From positions 806,001-870,000 of the forward strand of contig NZ_JACDUR010000004.1 of the NCBI RefSeq assembly GCF_013761175.1: a stretch of 64,000 bases of DNA, read 5' to 3'. The DNA is from Nonomuraea soli. Lineage in GTDB: Bacteria; Actinomycetota; Actinomycetes; Streptosporangiales; Streptosporangiaceae. The notes beneath the pieces were generated by a model. That model saw nothing but the letters and a program-made list of their open reading frames with translations, ran no database searches and was not told the origin of the DNA. Positions 44,840-53,852 of this stretch are shown here, in pieces. Numbering within the stretch: the first letter of the stretch is position 1; every line of letters begins with the position of its first letter. The position numbers and the translations under genes were made by a program.

Positions 44840-45715
44840 ATGGTTGCCGTACCCCGCATCGAACACCGCCACGTCGAGGTCGACGGCGTCCGCGTCTTCT
44901 ACCGCGAAACCGTCCCCGACCGCGCCGACGCCCCCGTCCTGCTGCTCCTGCACGGCTTCCCCTCGGCCTCCCACCAGTTCCGCCGCCTCATGGATGCGCT
45001 CGGCACGCAGTACCGCATGATCGCCCCCGACTACCCCGGCTTCGGCCACACCGCCGTCCCGGAGGGCTTCACCTACTCCTTCGAGCGCCTGGCCGACATC
45101 ACCGAGGGCTTCGTGCAGCGGCTCGGTGTCGAGCGCTTCATCATGTACGTCTTCGACTTCGGCGCCCCCGTCGGCTTCCGCCTCGCCGTACGCCACCCGT
45201 CGTGGATCGCCGGGCTCATCGTGCAGAACGGCAACGCGTACGCCGAAGGCCTGTCGGAGGCGGCCCGATCCTTCATCGCCCTGCGCCCCGACGTGCCCGG
45301 CGACGCCGACGTCGTGCGCTCGCTGCTCACCCTGGACGGCACCCGCGGCCAGTACCTCACCGGAGTGAACGAGCCCGCCCTCGTCGCCCCCGACGGCTGG
45401 ACCCTCGACCAGCACTTCCTCGACCTGCCAGGACGCCGGGAAGCCCAGCTCGCCCTCGCCTTCGACTACCACACGAACGTCGAGCGGTACCCCGCCTGGC
45501 AGGAGTGGCTGCGCACCCACACCCCGCCCACGCTCATCGTGTGGGGACGCCACGACCCGTTCTTCCCCGAGCCCGGCGCCCGCGCCTACCTGCGCGACCT
45601 GCCCTCGGCCTCGCTCCACCTGCTCGACACCGGGCACTTCGCCCTGGAGGACCGGCTCCCCGAGATCGCCCCGCTCATCGCGAAGTTCGTCACGGCCACC
45701 CGGCAGCCTTCATGA
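44840..45715 (+). CDS. Alpha/beta hydrolase (haloalkane dehalogenase/epoxide hydrolase-like)
   Basis: A 291-aa hydrolase. LLLLHGFPSASHQFRRLMDA (oxyanion HGFP), MIAPDYPGFGHTAVPEGFTY, then MYVFDFGAPVGFRLAVRHPS where Asp replaces Ser as nucleophile, and LLDTGHFALEDRLPEIAPLI with the catalytic His. The Asp nucleophile places it in the dehalogenase/epoxide hydrolase clade. Start at ATG 44840 (GGAGG 8 nt upstream) rather than the GTG at 44804 inside the operator. Converges with the P-loop kinase gene, overlapping by 26 bp. Confidence 0.88.
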   Translation: MVAVPRIEHRHVEVDGVRVFYRETVPDRADAPVLLLLHGFPSASHQFRRLMDALGTQYRMIAPDYPGFGHTAVPEGFTYSFERLADITEGFVQRLGVERFIMYVFDFGAPVGFRLAVRHPSWIAGLIVQNGNAYAEGLSEAARSFIALRPDVPGDADVVRSLLTLDGTRGQYLTGVNEPALVAPDGWTLDQHFLDLPGRREAQLALAFDYHTNVERYPAWQEWLRTHTPPTLIVWGRHDPFFPEPGARAYLRDLPSASLHLLDTGHFALEDRLPEIAPLIAKFVTATRQPS

Positions 45716-46214
45716 CCTGTACGGCCAGCTCCGGCGGGGTCTCGCGCCCGACGTCGACGACCACGTCCTCCAGGCCGGCCCGCTCCAGGATCCCGTGGAG
45801 CTCGCCGGACCGCGCGAGGTGCCACGACAACGATTCGGCCTCCAGGACGTGCCGGTGCGCGAGCCTGGCACGCACCTCGGGCAGACGCGGACGCAGGCGG
45901 CAGACCGTCAGTTCCGCGCCCACCGCCTCGGCCAGCCTGGCGCGCTCCTCGACGGTCTCGATCACCCCGGCCAGCACGAGCCTGGTGAACCCCGCCTCGA
46001 GGTAGCCGGCCGCCAGGCTCCGCAGATTGCGCAGCGTCAGGCGGAAATGGAACGGGTCGTCCGGGGGCGCGGGCCAGGCCTGCCGGATGGCGTCGAGGTC
46101 GATGACGGCGTTGGGCACGCCTTGCTCGCTCAACGCCTCGCCCACCGCCCCCGCTGTGGTCGTCTTGCCCGCGCCCACGGTGCCGATGATCAGAAGTGCT
46201 CGCGCGTCGCTCAT
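45690..46214 (-). CDS. P-loop kinase-like ATPase
   Basis: A 174-aa protein: ALLIIGTVGAGKTTTAGAVG is Walker A, NAVIDLDAIRQAWPAPPDDP the substrate-acidic loop, and LAGVIETVEERARLAEAVGA a later helix. It resembles AAA_33/zeta-toxin-like small-molecule kinases. No antitoxin-like gene is adjacent, so a housekeeping phosphotransferase is more likely than a toxin. Convergent overlap with the hydrolase gene. Confidence 0.75.
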   Translation of the reverse strand: MSDARALLIIGTVGAGKTTTAGAVGEALSEQGVPNAVIDLDAIRQAWPAPPDDPFHFRLTLRNLRSLAAGYLEAGFTRLVLAGVIETVEERARLAEAVGAELTVCRLRPRLPEVRARLAHRHVLEAESLSWHLARSGELHGILERAGLEDVVVDVGRETPPELAVQVMKAAGWP

Positions 46215-46289
46215 CGGCCCATGACATCAAAGGCGCCCACCCGGACGCCAACGCCTTACGGCGTGACGCCCCGGGACAGGCGCAGCCGG

Positions 46290-46592
46290 TCAGCCCCGGT
46301 CGCGGGCGGCGCCGGAGAGGATCTGGTCGATCCGCGCGGCGAGCTCGACGTCGCGCGGGGTCACCCCGCCCGCCTCGTGCGTCGACAGCCTGAAACGCAC
46401 GCCGTCGCCGGTGCGCTGGATGTCGGGATGGTGTCCCAGCGTCTCGGCCTCGTTGTTCACGGCCTCGCTCAGCCACCCGAAGTTGTCATCGGTGATGGGC
46501 ACATCCTTGATCAGGGCGTCTCCGTCTCTGCGCCAGCTCTCCAGGGCCGCCAGCGCGGTCTCGATGTCCGCGTCGGTCAGGCGCTCGGTCAT
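46290..46592 (-). CDS. 4a-hydroxytetrahydrobiopterin dehydratase (PhhB/DCoH)
   Basis: A 100-aa PCD/DCoH-fold protein: MTERLTDADIETALAALESW, NNEAETLGHHPDIQRTGDGV with the active-site HHP, VRFRLSTHEAGGVTPRDVEL. Recycles pterin-4a-carbinolamine after aromatic amino acid hydroxylation; many actinomycete copies lack a neighbouring hydroxylase, as here. ATG at 46592. Confidence 0.88.
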   Translation of the reverse strand: MTERLTDADIETALAALESWRRDGDALIKDVPITDDNFGWLSEAVNNEAETLGHHPDIQRTGDGVRFRLSTHEAGGVTPRDVELAARIDQILSGAARDRG

Positions 46593-46752
46593 GGTGCCTC
46601 CGGTCCGGTCGTAGGTGCGGTCGCCGGACCGGCTACCACCGTGGGAGGGCTTCACACCAAAGCGCCCGAGCAGGGCGGAGACAGGACGGGGGGCGGGGCG
46701 GCCATGTCGGCGGGCTGACGGCCGGATGACGCCGGTCCGCGGCATCGTCGTC

Positions 46753-47790
46753 ATGGTGCGGCCCCACCCGGAATCTCCCGCCTACGGCACGGTCCCGCCG
46801 TACCTCCTGCGTCTGACGGTCGACGCGGCCAGGGCCGCCGGCGTGCGTGAGGAGAGCCTGGCACGGGTGCCCGGCCTCGGCGCGATCGCCGAGGACGGCA
46901 TCCGCCTGCCGTCGGTCATGGCCCTGCGCCTGTGGGAGGTGGCCGGTGCGGCCATCGAGAGCTGGGGCGGCGGCGCCAGGGTCGCGCAGCTGTGGACGCC
47001 GGGGCGCCTCAACGTCTGGGACTACCTGTTCCGCAGCGCCCCCACGCTGGAGGACGGCCTGCGCGTCGCCTCGCGCCTGCTGCCCGCCGTCCGTGATCCC
47101 CTGGAGGGCGCGCGGGTCACGCGGGACGGCTCGGAGCTGGTCACGGTCACCTACCGCACGCCGTACGGCGGCATGCCGGGAGCGTCGCACGTCAGCGAGC
47201 TGGCGCTCGGGCTCATCCTGCAGGAGGCCCGGGCGGCCACGGGCAGGCCGATCGTGCCGCTGCGGGTGTCGTTGCCGCACGAGGCGCCGCACGATCATCG
47301 GCACCTGGTGGAGATCTTCGGGACCCGGGCGATCGAGTTCGGCGCGGGGCGCACGGCGATCGTGTTCGGCGCGGCCGACGCGGCGGCGCCGCTGCCAAGC
47401 GCCGATCCGACCCTGTCGGCCATCATCCAGGGCTACGCCGAGACCGCGATCACGAGCGCCCGCCCGGTCATGGGCTGGCTCGGCAAGGTGCACGGCGAGG
47501 TGGCAGCGGCCTTCCGCGAGGGAACCCCCACGCTCGCGCTGGTGGCGCACCGCCTGGCCATGAGCCCGCGGACCCTGCAGCGGCGGCTGGGCGAGGAGGG
47601 CACCACCTGGCGGGAGGAACTGGAGCGGGTACGGCACGCAGAATCGGCCCGGCTGCTGCGCGAAACGTCGCTGGGGATCGAGTCCATCGCGGCCAGGGTC
47701 GGCTACCAGGACGTCCGGGCGCTGCGACGGGCCTTCCAGCGCATCCACGGGCACCCGCCGAGCCTCTACCGCAGGCGTCACGCCGCCTGA
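46753..47790 (+). CDS. AraC-family regulator with Arabinose_bd-like N-terminal domain
   Basis: About 345 aa. The N-terminal two-thirds (PPYLLRLTVDAARAAGVREE, GGARVAQLWTPGRLNVWDYL) matches the OruR/ArgR-type ligand domain, and the C-terminal 100 residues (LALVAHRLAMSPRTLQRRLG, SLGIESIAARVGYQDVRALR) give the double HTH of AraC proteins. Probably regulates the RibD-like reductase gene that follows. Start uncertain among 46726 and 46753. Confidence 0.88.
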   Translation: MVRPHPESPAYGTVPPYLLRLTVDAARAAGVREESLARVPGLGAIAEDGIRLPSVMALRLWEVAGAAIESWGGGARVAQLWTPGRLNVWDYLFRSAPTLEDGLRVASRLLPAVRDPLEGARVTRDGSELVTVTYRTPYGGMPGASHVSELALGLILQEARAATGRPIVPLRVSLPHEAPHDHRHLVEIFGTRAIEFGAGRTAIVFGAADAAAPLPSADPTLSAIIQGYAETAITSARPVMGWLGKVHGEVAAAFREGTPTLALVAHRLAMSPRTLQRRLGEEGTTWREELERVRHAESARLLRETSLGIESIAARVGYQDVRALRRAFQRIHGHPPSLYRRRHAA

Positions 47791-47890
47791 GAGGTGACGC
47801 GTCCTGGTCCCCTCGCTGGCGCGTTCCGGTCTCTCGGCCGCCCGCTCGTGATCCCTAGCGTGGAGGCAGTTCACGAGAGGAGAACACGAC

Positions 47891-48475
47891 ATGCGACTGA
47901 CAGTGACCACCTTCACCACCCTTGACGGCGTCGCGCAGAGCCCGGGTGCGCCCGACGAGGATCCCAGCGGCGGCTTCACCCACGGCGGCTGGGTGGGACC
48001 CTACGCCGACGAGGAGTTCGGCAAGACCGTCGGTGACTGGTTCACCGACGCGGGTGCCTTCCTGTTCGGACGCGTGACCTACGAGGCCATGGCCGCCTAC
48101 TGGTCGCAGGCGACCGACGAGTCCGACGTGGTGACGCGGAAGCTCAACACGCTGCCCAAGTACGTGGCCTCGCGCGGCAGGCCGGTCCTCGACTGGGCCG
48201 GGTCACGCCTGATCGAAGGCGACGTGGCGCGGGCGGTCGCGGCGCTCAAGGCCGCACCCGGCGGGGAGCTCCAGGTGCACGGCAGCCTCGGACTGGTCCA
48301 GACGCTGGTCAGAGCCGGCCTGGTCGACGAGTTCCGGCTGCTGGTGGCCCCCGTGGTGATCGGCAGGGGCAAGCGGCTGTTCGACGACATCGTGCCCACC
48401 CGGCTGGAACTGGTCGAAAGCCGCTCGACGGGGGCAGGAGTGATGATCCAGGTCTACCGGCCGGAGCCCGCGTAG
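47891..48475 (+). CDS. RibD C-terminal domain/dihydrofolate reductase-like protein
   Basis: A 194-aa protein of the DHFR fold: RLTVTTFTTLDGVAQSPGAP, DAGAFLFGRVTYEAMAAYWS, PGGELQVHGSLGLVQTLVRA, VVIGRGKRLFDDIVPTRLEL. The RibD_C group reduces pyrimidine or pterin-like substrates with NADPH; members next to AraC genes are common and mostly of unknown role. GAGGAGAAC ribosome binding site upstream. Confidence 0.87.
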   Translation: MRLTVTTFTTLDGVAQSPGAPDEDPSGGFTHGGWVGPYADEEFGKTVGDWFTDAGAFLFGRVTYEAMAAYWSQATDESDVVTRKLNTLPKYVASRGRPVLDWAGSRLIEGDVARAVAALKAAPGGELQVHGSLGLVQTLVRAGLVDEFRLLVAPVVIGRGKRLFDDIVPTRLELVESRSTGAGVMIQVYRPEPA

Positions 48476-48478
48476 GCG

Positions 48479-48598
48479 GGCATGCCCGACGGCGCGGCCC
48501 TGCTGGAGACGGCGCACGGGGCCTTCGCCGCCGGGCTGGCGGTGCTGGTCCTCCTCACGCTGGGGCGCTCACGGGAGGGCTCGTGGGGTGAGAGAACG
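48479..48598 (+). pseudogene. Possible C-terminal remnant of a membrane transporter
   Basis: A short frame from 48482 reads MPDGAALLETAHGAFAAGLA, VLVLLTLGRSREG, resembling the last span of an MFS exporter (AHGAFAAGL). It has no ribosome binding site, no upstream domain, and runs into the hairpin at 48599. Weak evidence. Confidence 0.25.
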
Positions 48599-48633
48599 GA
48601 AGCCGGGACCCGAGGTGATCGGGTCCCGGCTTC
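48599..48633. terminator. Perfect 15-bp stem terminator
   Basis: GAAGCCGGGACCCGA (48599-48613) pairs perfectly with TCGGGTCCCGGCTTC (48619-48633) around GGTGA. It lies 8 nt past the stop of the secreted-peptide gene on the reverse strand and may act in both directions. Confidence 0.85.
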
Positions 48634-48641
48634 GTGCGTCG

Positions 48642-48854
48642 TCAGCTCCAGTCGCGGCTCTCGGTCGACGTCACGCGGGTGCCGTCGGTCCCCGCGCCGG
48701 GCTCGCCCGTGACGCGGGTGCCGTCCGTGCCGACACCCGGATCGCCCGTCACGCGGGTGCCCGCAGCGGCGGCCGAGGCGGAGACCCCGAGCGCCGCCAC
48801 GGACAGAGCAGCCAGCAGCACCCCTGCGGCGACACGCTTGCCAAACTTCATCAT
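48642..48854 (-). CDS. Secreted small repeat peptide downstream of AfsR/SARP gene
   Basis: A 70-aa precursor. MMKFGKRVAAGVLLAALSVA continues to an A-x-A cleavage site (SASAAAA), leaving about 40 residues made of three 13-aa units: GTRVTGDPGVGTD, GTRVTGEPGAGTD and the truncated GTRVTSTESRDWS. AAAGG lies 6 nt upstream of the first ATG. It is the next gene on the strand after the large regulator (55 bp gap). No antibiotic or lantibiotic motif, no Cys. A cell-surface or signalling peptide is possible; unknown. Confidence 0.65.
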   Translation of the reverse strand: MMKFGKRVAAGVLLAALSVAALGVSASAAAAGTRVTGDPGVGTDGTRVTGEPGAGTDGTRVTSTESRDWS

Positions 48855-48908
48855 CGTCTGCCTTTCGCTGGAAAATCGCTTGCAGGCAGACGACATCACG
48901 CACGGCTG

Positions 48909-51900
48909 TCATTCCGGCGTCGCGCCGGTGTCGCCACAGGTCGCAGGCACGTCGGACGGCGGCGGCACGTAGCCCGTAAGCCGCGCCAGCGCGTCGGCCG
49001 ACCGGGCGTACCGCTCGGCCTCCTCACCCCGCGACAGTTCCCGGAGGATGAGCAGCGCCTGGCACTCCAGCACCCGCCACGAGAAGCGCCGCGCCTGCTC
49101 CAGCCCCTCCGACGCCTGAGAGCGGGCGGCCTCGCGCTCGCCCGCGGCCAGCAGGGTCAGGGCCAGCCCGAGCTGCGCCTCGGTGGCGATGGGCCGATGC
49201 CCGAGCACCTCGGCGAGCTCACGCGCCTGCCAGTAGTACTCCCGCGCGGCCACGAGGTCTCCGCACACGCGCAGCACATGGCCTCTGGCCCGCAGCGCGG
49301 CCGCGGCGACGGCGGATCGCCCGGCCTTCCTGCCCACCTCCATGGCACGCCGGGCGTAGGAGGCGGCCGCGTCGAGATCGCCCTCGTCGGCGGCCAGGAG
49401 GGCGGCGTCGGCCAGGACGAACCCGGTGTGCCGGTCGTCGTCCATCGCCAGGCACGCCCGGATCTCCTCGCGCGCCTGCTCCGCCCGTCCCAGGAACCGG
49501 TAGGCGTTGGCCAGGTTGTGCCGCGTCGCCCGCCGGATCGACGGGGAACGGGTGACCTCGCCGCTCTCGGTGGCGTGCCGTACGGCCGGCTCCAGCTCGC
49601 CCAGCCGGATGAGCACGCCCGACAGGTTCAGCAGGGCGATGTCCAGCAGAGGCGGCGGCCCGATCGTGCGCAGCACGCCGATGCCCTCCTGGATGGAATC
49701 GCGGGCCTGGAGGCACTCGCCCTGATCGTCGAGGGCGAGCCCGATGTTGACCAGGGTGATGCCCTCGCCCAGCCGGTGTCCGGCGGCGCGGAAGTGGGTG
49801 AGGGCCTGGCTCGCCAGTTCCGCGGCCTTGGAGGCGTGGCCGCGGGTCTGCTCCAGGGCGCCGTGGCTCTGGTACATCACGGCCATGGCGTCGTGGTCGC
49901 CCTCGGTTCTGGCGGCCTCCAGCCCGGTGGCGACGGCGGTGCGCCAGTCGGCCAGGTGCTGCTCCGACGACAGGTACAGGCGCAGACCGTCGGCCAGGTG
50001 CCAGGCCCGCGGGCGCAGCGCCGGGTCGGCCGCGCAGGCGACGAGGGCGGCCATGAGGTTGTCGCGTTCGTCGTCCAGCCAGGCCATGGCGCTCGCCGCG
50101 TCGGCGAAGGCGCCCTCGTCGACCGGGCGGGGCAGGCGGGTCAGCGGGGTGTGGCGGAAGCGGATGGCGGCGTCGAGCAGGTGCTGGTAGCGGTCGAGCA
50201 GGCGGGTGAGCGCGGCGGGCGCGTCGTGGTCCCGCTCGACCTGCTCGATCGCGTAGAGGCGGAGCAGGTCGTGGAAGGCGTAGCGGCCGGGGGAGCGGCG
50301 GTGGAGCAGGCTGGCGTCGGCGAGCATCTCCAGGACGGCGGCGCCGGTGACGGCCGCGTGCGTTCCCAGAAGCGCCTCGGCCGCGTCGGCGGTGAAGTCG
50401 CGGCCCGGCACCACCCCCAGCCGCCTGAACAGGGTCTGAGCCACCGACGGCAGGCCCCGGTAGGCCTGGGCGAAGGAGGCCCGTACGGCGGTGCTCGGGT
50501 CGCCCGCCGCGGCCAGGCCCAGGACGCCGTCACGCGAGCCGAGCCGGTCCGCCAGCGCGGCGACGGTCAGGTCCTCCCGCGCGGCGACGTTGGCGGCGGC
50601 GATGCGCAGGGCCAGCGGCAGGTACCCGCACACCTCGGCCAGCCGCCGGACCGGCTCGGTGGGCTCGCCGGGCGCGTCGAGGACGCTGGTGATCAGCGTC
50701 GCCGCCTCGTCGGGCGGCAGCACGTCGAGGGTGATCGCGGTGCCGCCCTGCAGCGCCGCCAGACCTGCCAGCGCCGTCCGGCTCGTCACGATCACCGCGC
50801 TGCCCGGCGTGCCGGGAAGGAGCGACCGGACGTGCTCGGCGTTGCGGGCGTCGTCGAGGAGCAGCAGGATCCGCCGGTCACGCAGCGCGGAACGCAGCGC
50901 GGCGGCACGTTCGTCGGCCCCGTCGGGCATCTCGGCGGGCCGGACCCCGGCCAGGCGCAGCAGGGCGCCGAGCACCTCGCCCGGCGGCCTGGGGCGCAAC
51001 GACGCGCCGTGCAGGGAGACGAACCACTGACCGTCGGGGAAGTGCGGGGTGAGGCGGTGGGCGAGGTGCACGGCGAGCGCCGTCTTGCCCACTCCCGGCG
51101 GGCCGCTCAGCGCGGCGATCGGGACCCGCCTCCGGTCGAGCAGGACCCGGCCGGCCCGGTCGATGGCCGCCCCGCGACCGACGAAGGGATAGACGTCGAG
51201 AGGCAGCTGGGCGTGGACCTGCCAGCCGTCGTCGTCGGCCCGGTCGTCGACCGCGGCCAGGGCCGGGTCGGAGATCAGAATCGCCTGACGCAGGTCGCGC
51301 AGGTCGGGCGAGGGGTCCAGGCCGAGCTCCGTGGCGAGCAGGCCGGCCAGGTCGTCGTAGGCGGCCAGGGCGTCGGCCTGCCGCCCCGAGCGGTACAGCG
51401 CGATCATCAGATGCCGCCATAACCGCTCCCGCAGCGGATACGCGCGGGTGAGAGTGGCCAGGCGGGGGAGCACGTCGGCGTGGTCACCGGTCGCCAGCCG
51501 GGCTTCGATCAGCAGGTCGAGGGCCTGCAGCCGCTCCTCCACCAGGCCGGGCACCACGTGGCGCGCCAGCCAGGTCGAGCTCAGTCCTGACAGCGGCTCA
51601 CCGGCCCACAGCTCGTCGGCGCGGGTGAGCAGCTCGATGCGGGTGGCCTGCCCGGGCGCCTGCCGGGCGTCGGCGACCAGCAGGCGGAAGGTGTCGAGAT
51701 CGACCTCGTCCGGTTTGGCGGTGAGGGAGTAGCCGTGGGGGTGGGTGGTGATGCGTTCCCTGCCGAGAACGGCGCGCAGGCGCCTGACGTAGGTCTGCAC
51801 GGTGCCCTTGGGATCCTCAGGCGGGTCTTCGTCCCACAGGGCGTAGGTCAGCTCGTGCCAGGGCACGACGCGGTTGGTCCGCACGAGGAGGACGGCGAGC

Positions 51901-51983
51901 AGGGTGCGGAGCTGGTTCGCCGAGACGGGCACCGGTTGCCCGGCGCGCGTCACCTCCAGCGGCCCCAGGATGCCGAACCGCAC
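48909..51983 (-). CDS. AfsR/SARP-family regulator (BTAD, NB-ARC, TPR)
   Basis: A 1024-aa regulator. N-terminal winged helix RFGILGPLEVTRAGQPVPVS to IDALWDEDPPED-type (residues 1-95), BTAD helical domain (about 95-240, ELWAGEPLSGLSSTWLARHV), NB-ARC ATPase with ALSGPPGVGKTALAVHLAHR (P-loop) and RRILLLLDDARNAEHVRSLL (Walker B), then TPR repeats (about 600-1000, ELASQALTHFRAAGHRLGEG). This is the AfsR type that turns on secondary metabolism after phosphorylation or ligand binding. No biosynthetic cluster is adjacent in this window. Confidence 0.95.
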   Translation of the reverse strand: MRFGILGPLEVTRAGQPVPVSANQLRTLLAVLLVRTNRVVPWHELTYALWDEDPPEDPKGTVQTYVRRLRAVLGRERITTHPHGYSLTAKPDEVDLDTFRLLVADARQAPGQATRIELLTRADELWAGEPLSGLSSTWLARHVVPGLVEERLQALDLLIEARLATGDHADVLPRLATLTRAYPLRERLWRHLMIALYRSGRQADALAAYDDLAGLLATELGLDPSPDLRDLRQAILISDPALAAVDDRADDDGWQVHAQLPLDVYPFVGRGAAIDRAGRVLLDRRRVPIAALSGPPGVGKTALAVHLAHRLTPHFPDGQWFVSLHGASLRPRPPGEVLGALLRLAGVRPAEMPDGADERAAALRSALRDRRILLLLDDARNAEHVRSLLPGTPGSAVIVTSRTALAGLAALQGGTAITLDVLPPDEAATLITSVLDAPGEPTEPVRRLAEVCGYLPLALRIAAANVAAREDLTVAALADRLGSRDGVLGLAAAGDPSTAVRASFAQAYRGLPSVAQTLFRRLGVVPGRDFTADAAEALLGTHAAVTGAAVLEMLADASLLHRRSPGRYAFHDLLRLYAIEQVERDHDAPAALTRLLDRYQHLLDAAIRFRHTPLTRLPRPVDEGAFADAASAMAWLDDERDNLMAALVACAADPALRPRAWHLADGLRLYLSSEQHLADWRTAVATGLEAARTEGDHDAMAVMYQSHGALEQTRGHASKAAELASQALTHFRAAGHRLGEGITLVNIGLALDDQGECLQARDSIQEGIGVLRTIGPPPLLDIALLNLSGVLIRLGELEPAVRHATESGEVTRSPSIRRATRHNLANAYRFLGRAEQAREEIRACLAMDDDRHTGFVLADAALLAADEGDLDAAASYARRAMEVGRKAGRSAVAAAALRARGHVLRVCGDLVAAREYYWQARELAEVLGHRPIATEAQLGLALTLLAAGEREAARSQASEGLEQARRFSWRVLECQALLILRELSRGEEAERYARSADALARLTGYVPPPSDVPATCGDTGATPE

Positions 51984-52013
51984 TGCGCCTCCCCCGACGG
52001 AGGGATCTCGCCC

Positions 52014-53390
52014 TCAGCACTCGATGACGTTCACCGCGAGCCCGCCCCGCGACGTCTCCTTGTACTTGTCGAGCATGTCACGCCCGGTGTCGCGCATCGT
52101 CTTGATCGCCTTGTCGAGCGAGACGAAGTGCTTGCCGTCGCCGCGCAGGGCGATGCGCGCGGCCGTGATCGCCTTGATGGACGCCACGGCGTTGCGCTCG
52201 ATGCACGGGATCTGCACCAGGCCCCCGATGGGGTCGCACGTCAGCCCGAGGTTGTGCTCGATCCCGATCTCCGCCGCATTCTCCACCTGCTCGGGGGTCC
52301 CCCCGAGCACCTCGGTGAGACCCGCGGCGGCCATGGAGCACGCGGATCCGACCTCGCCCTGGCAGCCGACCTCGGCGCCGGAGATGGACGCGTTCTCCTT
52401 GAACAGCACGCCGACGGCGGCGGCGGTGAGGAGGAAGCGGATCACGCCGTCGTCGTCGGCGCCGGGGACGAAGCGGTTGTAGTACGTGAGCACCGCGGGG
52501 ATGATGCCCGCCGCGCCGTTGGTGGGCGCGGTGACGATGCGTCCGCCGGCGGCGTTCTCCTCGTTGACCGCGAGGGCGAACAGCGTCACCCAGTCCATGG
52601 TCTGCAGCGAGTCGGCGGCGGGGGACTCGGACTGGAGCTTGCGGTGCAGGTGGTGGGCACGGCGCTTGACCTTGAGCCCGCCGGGCAGCACGCCTTCCGT
52701 CTTGGTGCCGCGCTCGACGCATTCGGTCATGACGCGCCAGATGTTGAGCAGCCCCGAGCGGATCTCGGCGACGGAGCGGCCGAAGGCCTTCTCGTTCTCC
52801 ATCATGAGCCCGGAGATCGACAGGCCGGTCTCGGAGCAGTGGGCGAGCAGTTCGGTGGCGGTGGTGAAGGGGTGGGGCAGGACGGTGTCGTCGGGCTTGA
52901 TGCGGTCGGCGCCGGCGGCGTTCTCGTCGACGACGAAGCCGCCGCCGACGGAGTAGTAGATCTTCTCGCGCAGCACGGAGCCGTCGGCGGCGAAGGCGGT
53001 GAACTTCATGCCGTTGGGGTGGCCGGGAAGGGAGATCTTCCGTTCGAAGACGAGGTCCTCGCCCACGACGAAGGGGATCGTGTGCTTGCCGAAGAGCTCG
53101 ATGGTGCCGCTGGAGCGCATGGCGGCCAGGCGCTCGTCGATGCTGTCGACGTCGACCAGTTCGGGCTTCTCGCCGGACAGGCCGAGCAGCACGGCCTTGT
53201 CGCTGCCGTGGCCCTTGCCGGTCAGGCCGAGCGAGCCGTACAGGATGGCTTCGACGCGGGCGACCGAGCCGAGCTGGCCGTCGGACTCAAGGCCGCGCGC
53301 GAACTTGTGCGCGGCGGCCATCGGGCCGCCGGTGTGCGAGCTCGACGGGCCGATGCCGATCTTGAAGAGGTCGAAGACGCTGATCGCCAT
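52014..53390 (-). CDS. sdaA: L-serine ammonia-lyase (iron-sulfur)
   Basis: A 458-aa single-chain L-serine dehydratase. [20 protein letters not shown] is the N-terminal signature; cysteines in [20 protein letters not shown] and [20 protein letters not shown] ligate the [4Fe-4S] cluster. Converts serine to pyruvate and ammonia. It lies in an operon with gcvT and gcvH under a glycine riboswitch: glycine cleavage supplies one-carbon units, and serine made from glycine is disposed of. Start at ATG 53390; 72 bp after gcvH. Confidence 0.96.
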   Translation of the reverse strand: MAISVFDLFKIGIGPSSSHTGGPMAAAHKFARGLESDGQLGSVARVEAILYGSLGLTGKGHGSDKAVLLGLSGEKPELVDVDSIDERLAAMRSSGTIELFGKHTIPFVVGEDLVFERKISLPGHPNGMKFTAFAADGSVLREKIYYSVGGGFVVDENAAGADRIKPDDTVLPHPFTTATELLAHCSETGLSISGLMMENEKAFGRSVAEIRSGLLNIWRVMTECVERGTKTEGVLPGGLKVKRRAHHLHRKLQSESPAADSLQTMDWVTLFALAVNEENAAGGRIVTAPTNGAAGIIPAVLTYYNRFVPGADDDGVIRFLLTAAAVGVLFKENASISGAEVGCQGEVGSACSMAAAGLTEVLGGTPEQVENAAEIGIEHNLGLTCDPIGGLVQIPCIERNAVASIKAITAARIALRGDGKHFVSLDKAIKTMRDTGRDMLDKYKETSRGGLAVNVIEC

Positions 53391-53462
53391 TGACTTGCGC
53401 CTTTCACAAGAAGGAGGGGGTTCCGGAGCCACCGGCACGGCGGCTCCGGGACAAGCGAGAAA

Positions 53463-53852
53463 TCAGGAGTCGCCCGAGGTGAGGGCGGTGTACTCCTCGG
53501 CGGACAGCAGGTCCTCGTGGTCACCCTCGACGCGCACGCGGAACATCCAGCCCTCGCCGTACGGGTCGGTGTTGACCAGGTCGGGCTTGTCCACGACGGC
53601 CTGGTTGACCTCGACGACCTCGCCGCCGAGCGGGGCGTAGATCTCGCTCACCGACTTGGTCGACTCGACCTCGCCCACGGAGTCGCCGGCCTGGACGTTC
53701 GCGCCGACCTCGGGAAGCTGCACGTAGACCACGTCGCCGAGCGCCTCGGCGGCGAAGGCGGTGACGCCAACGGTCACGGTGAGGCCGTCATCGAGGCCGG
53801 CCACCCACTCGTGTTCCTTGGTGTAGCTGAGGTCGTCAGGGATGTTGCTCAC
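53463..53852 (-). CDS. gcvH: Glycine cleavage system H protein
   Basis: A 129-aa lipoyl carrier: LSYTKEHEWVAGLDDGLTVT, GVTAFAAEALGDVVYVQLPE, VGEVESTKSVSEIYAPLGGE with the lipoyl-lysine in ESTKS. Shuttles the aminomethyl group between P, T and L proteins. ATG overlaps the gcvT stop by ATGA. Confidence 0.97.
   Translation of the reverse strand: MSNIPDDLSYTKEHEWVAGLDDGLTVTVGVTAFAAEALGDVVYVQLPEVGANVQAGDSVGEVESTKSVSEIYAPLGGEVVEVNQAVVDKPDLVNTDPYGEGWMFRVRVEGDHEDLLSAEEYTALTSGDS

Noticed and set aside
45690-46214. Zeta-toxin reading of the P-loop kinase
   Set aside because: No epsilon-like antitoxin gene is adjacent, and the neighbours are unrelated, so a toxin call is unsupported.
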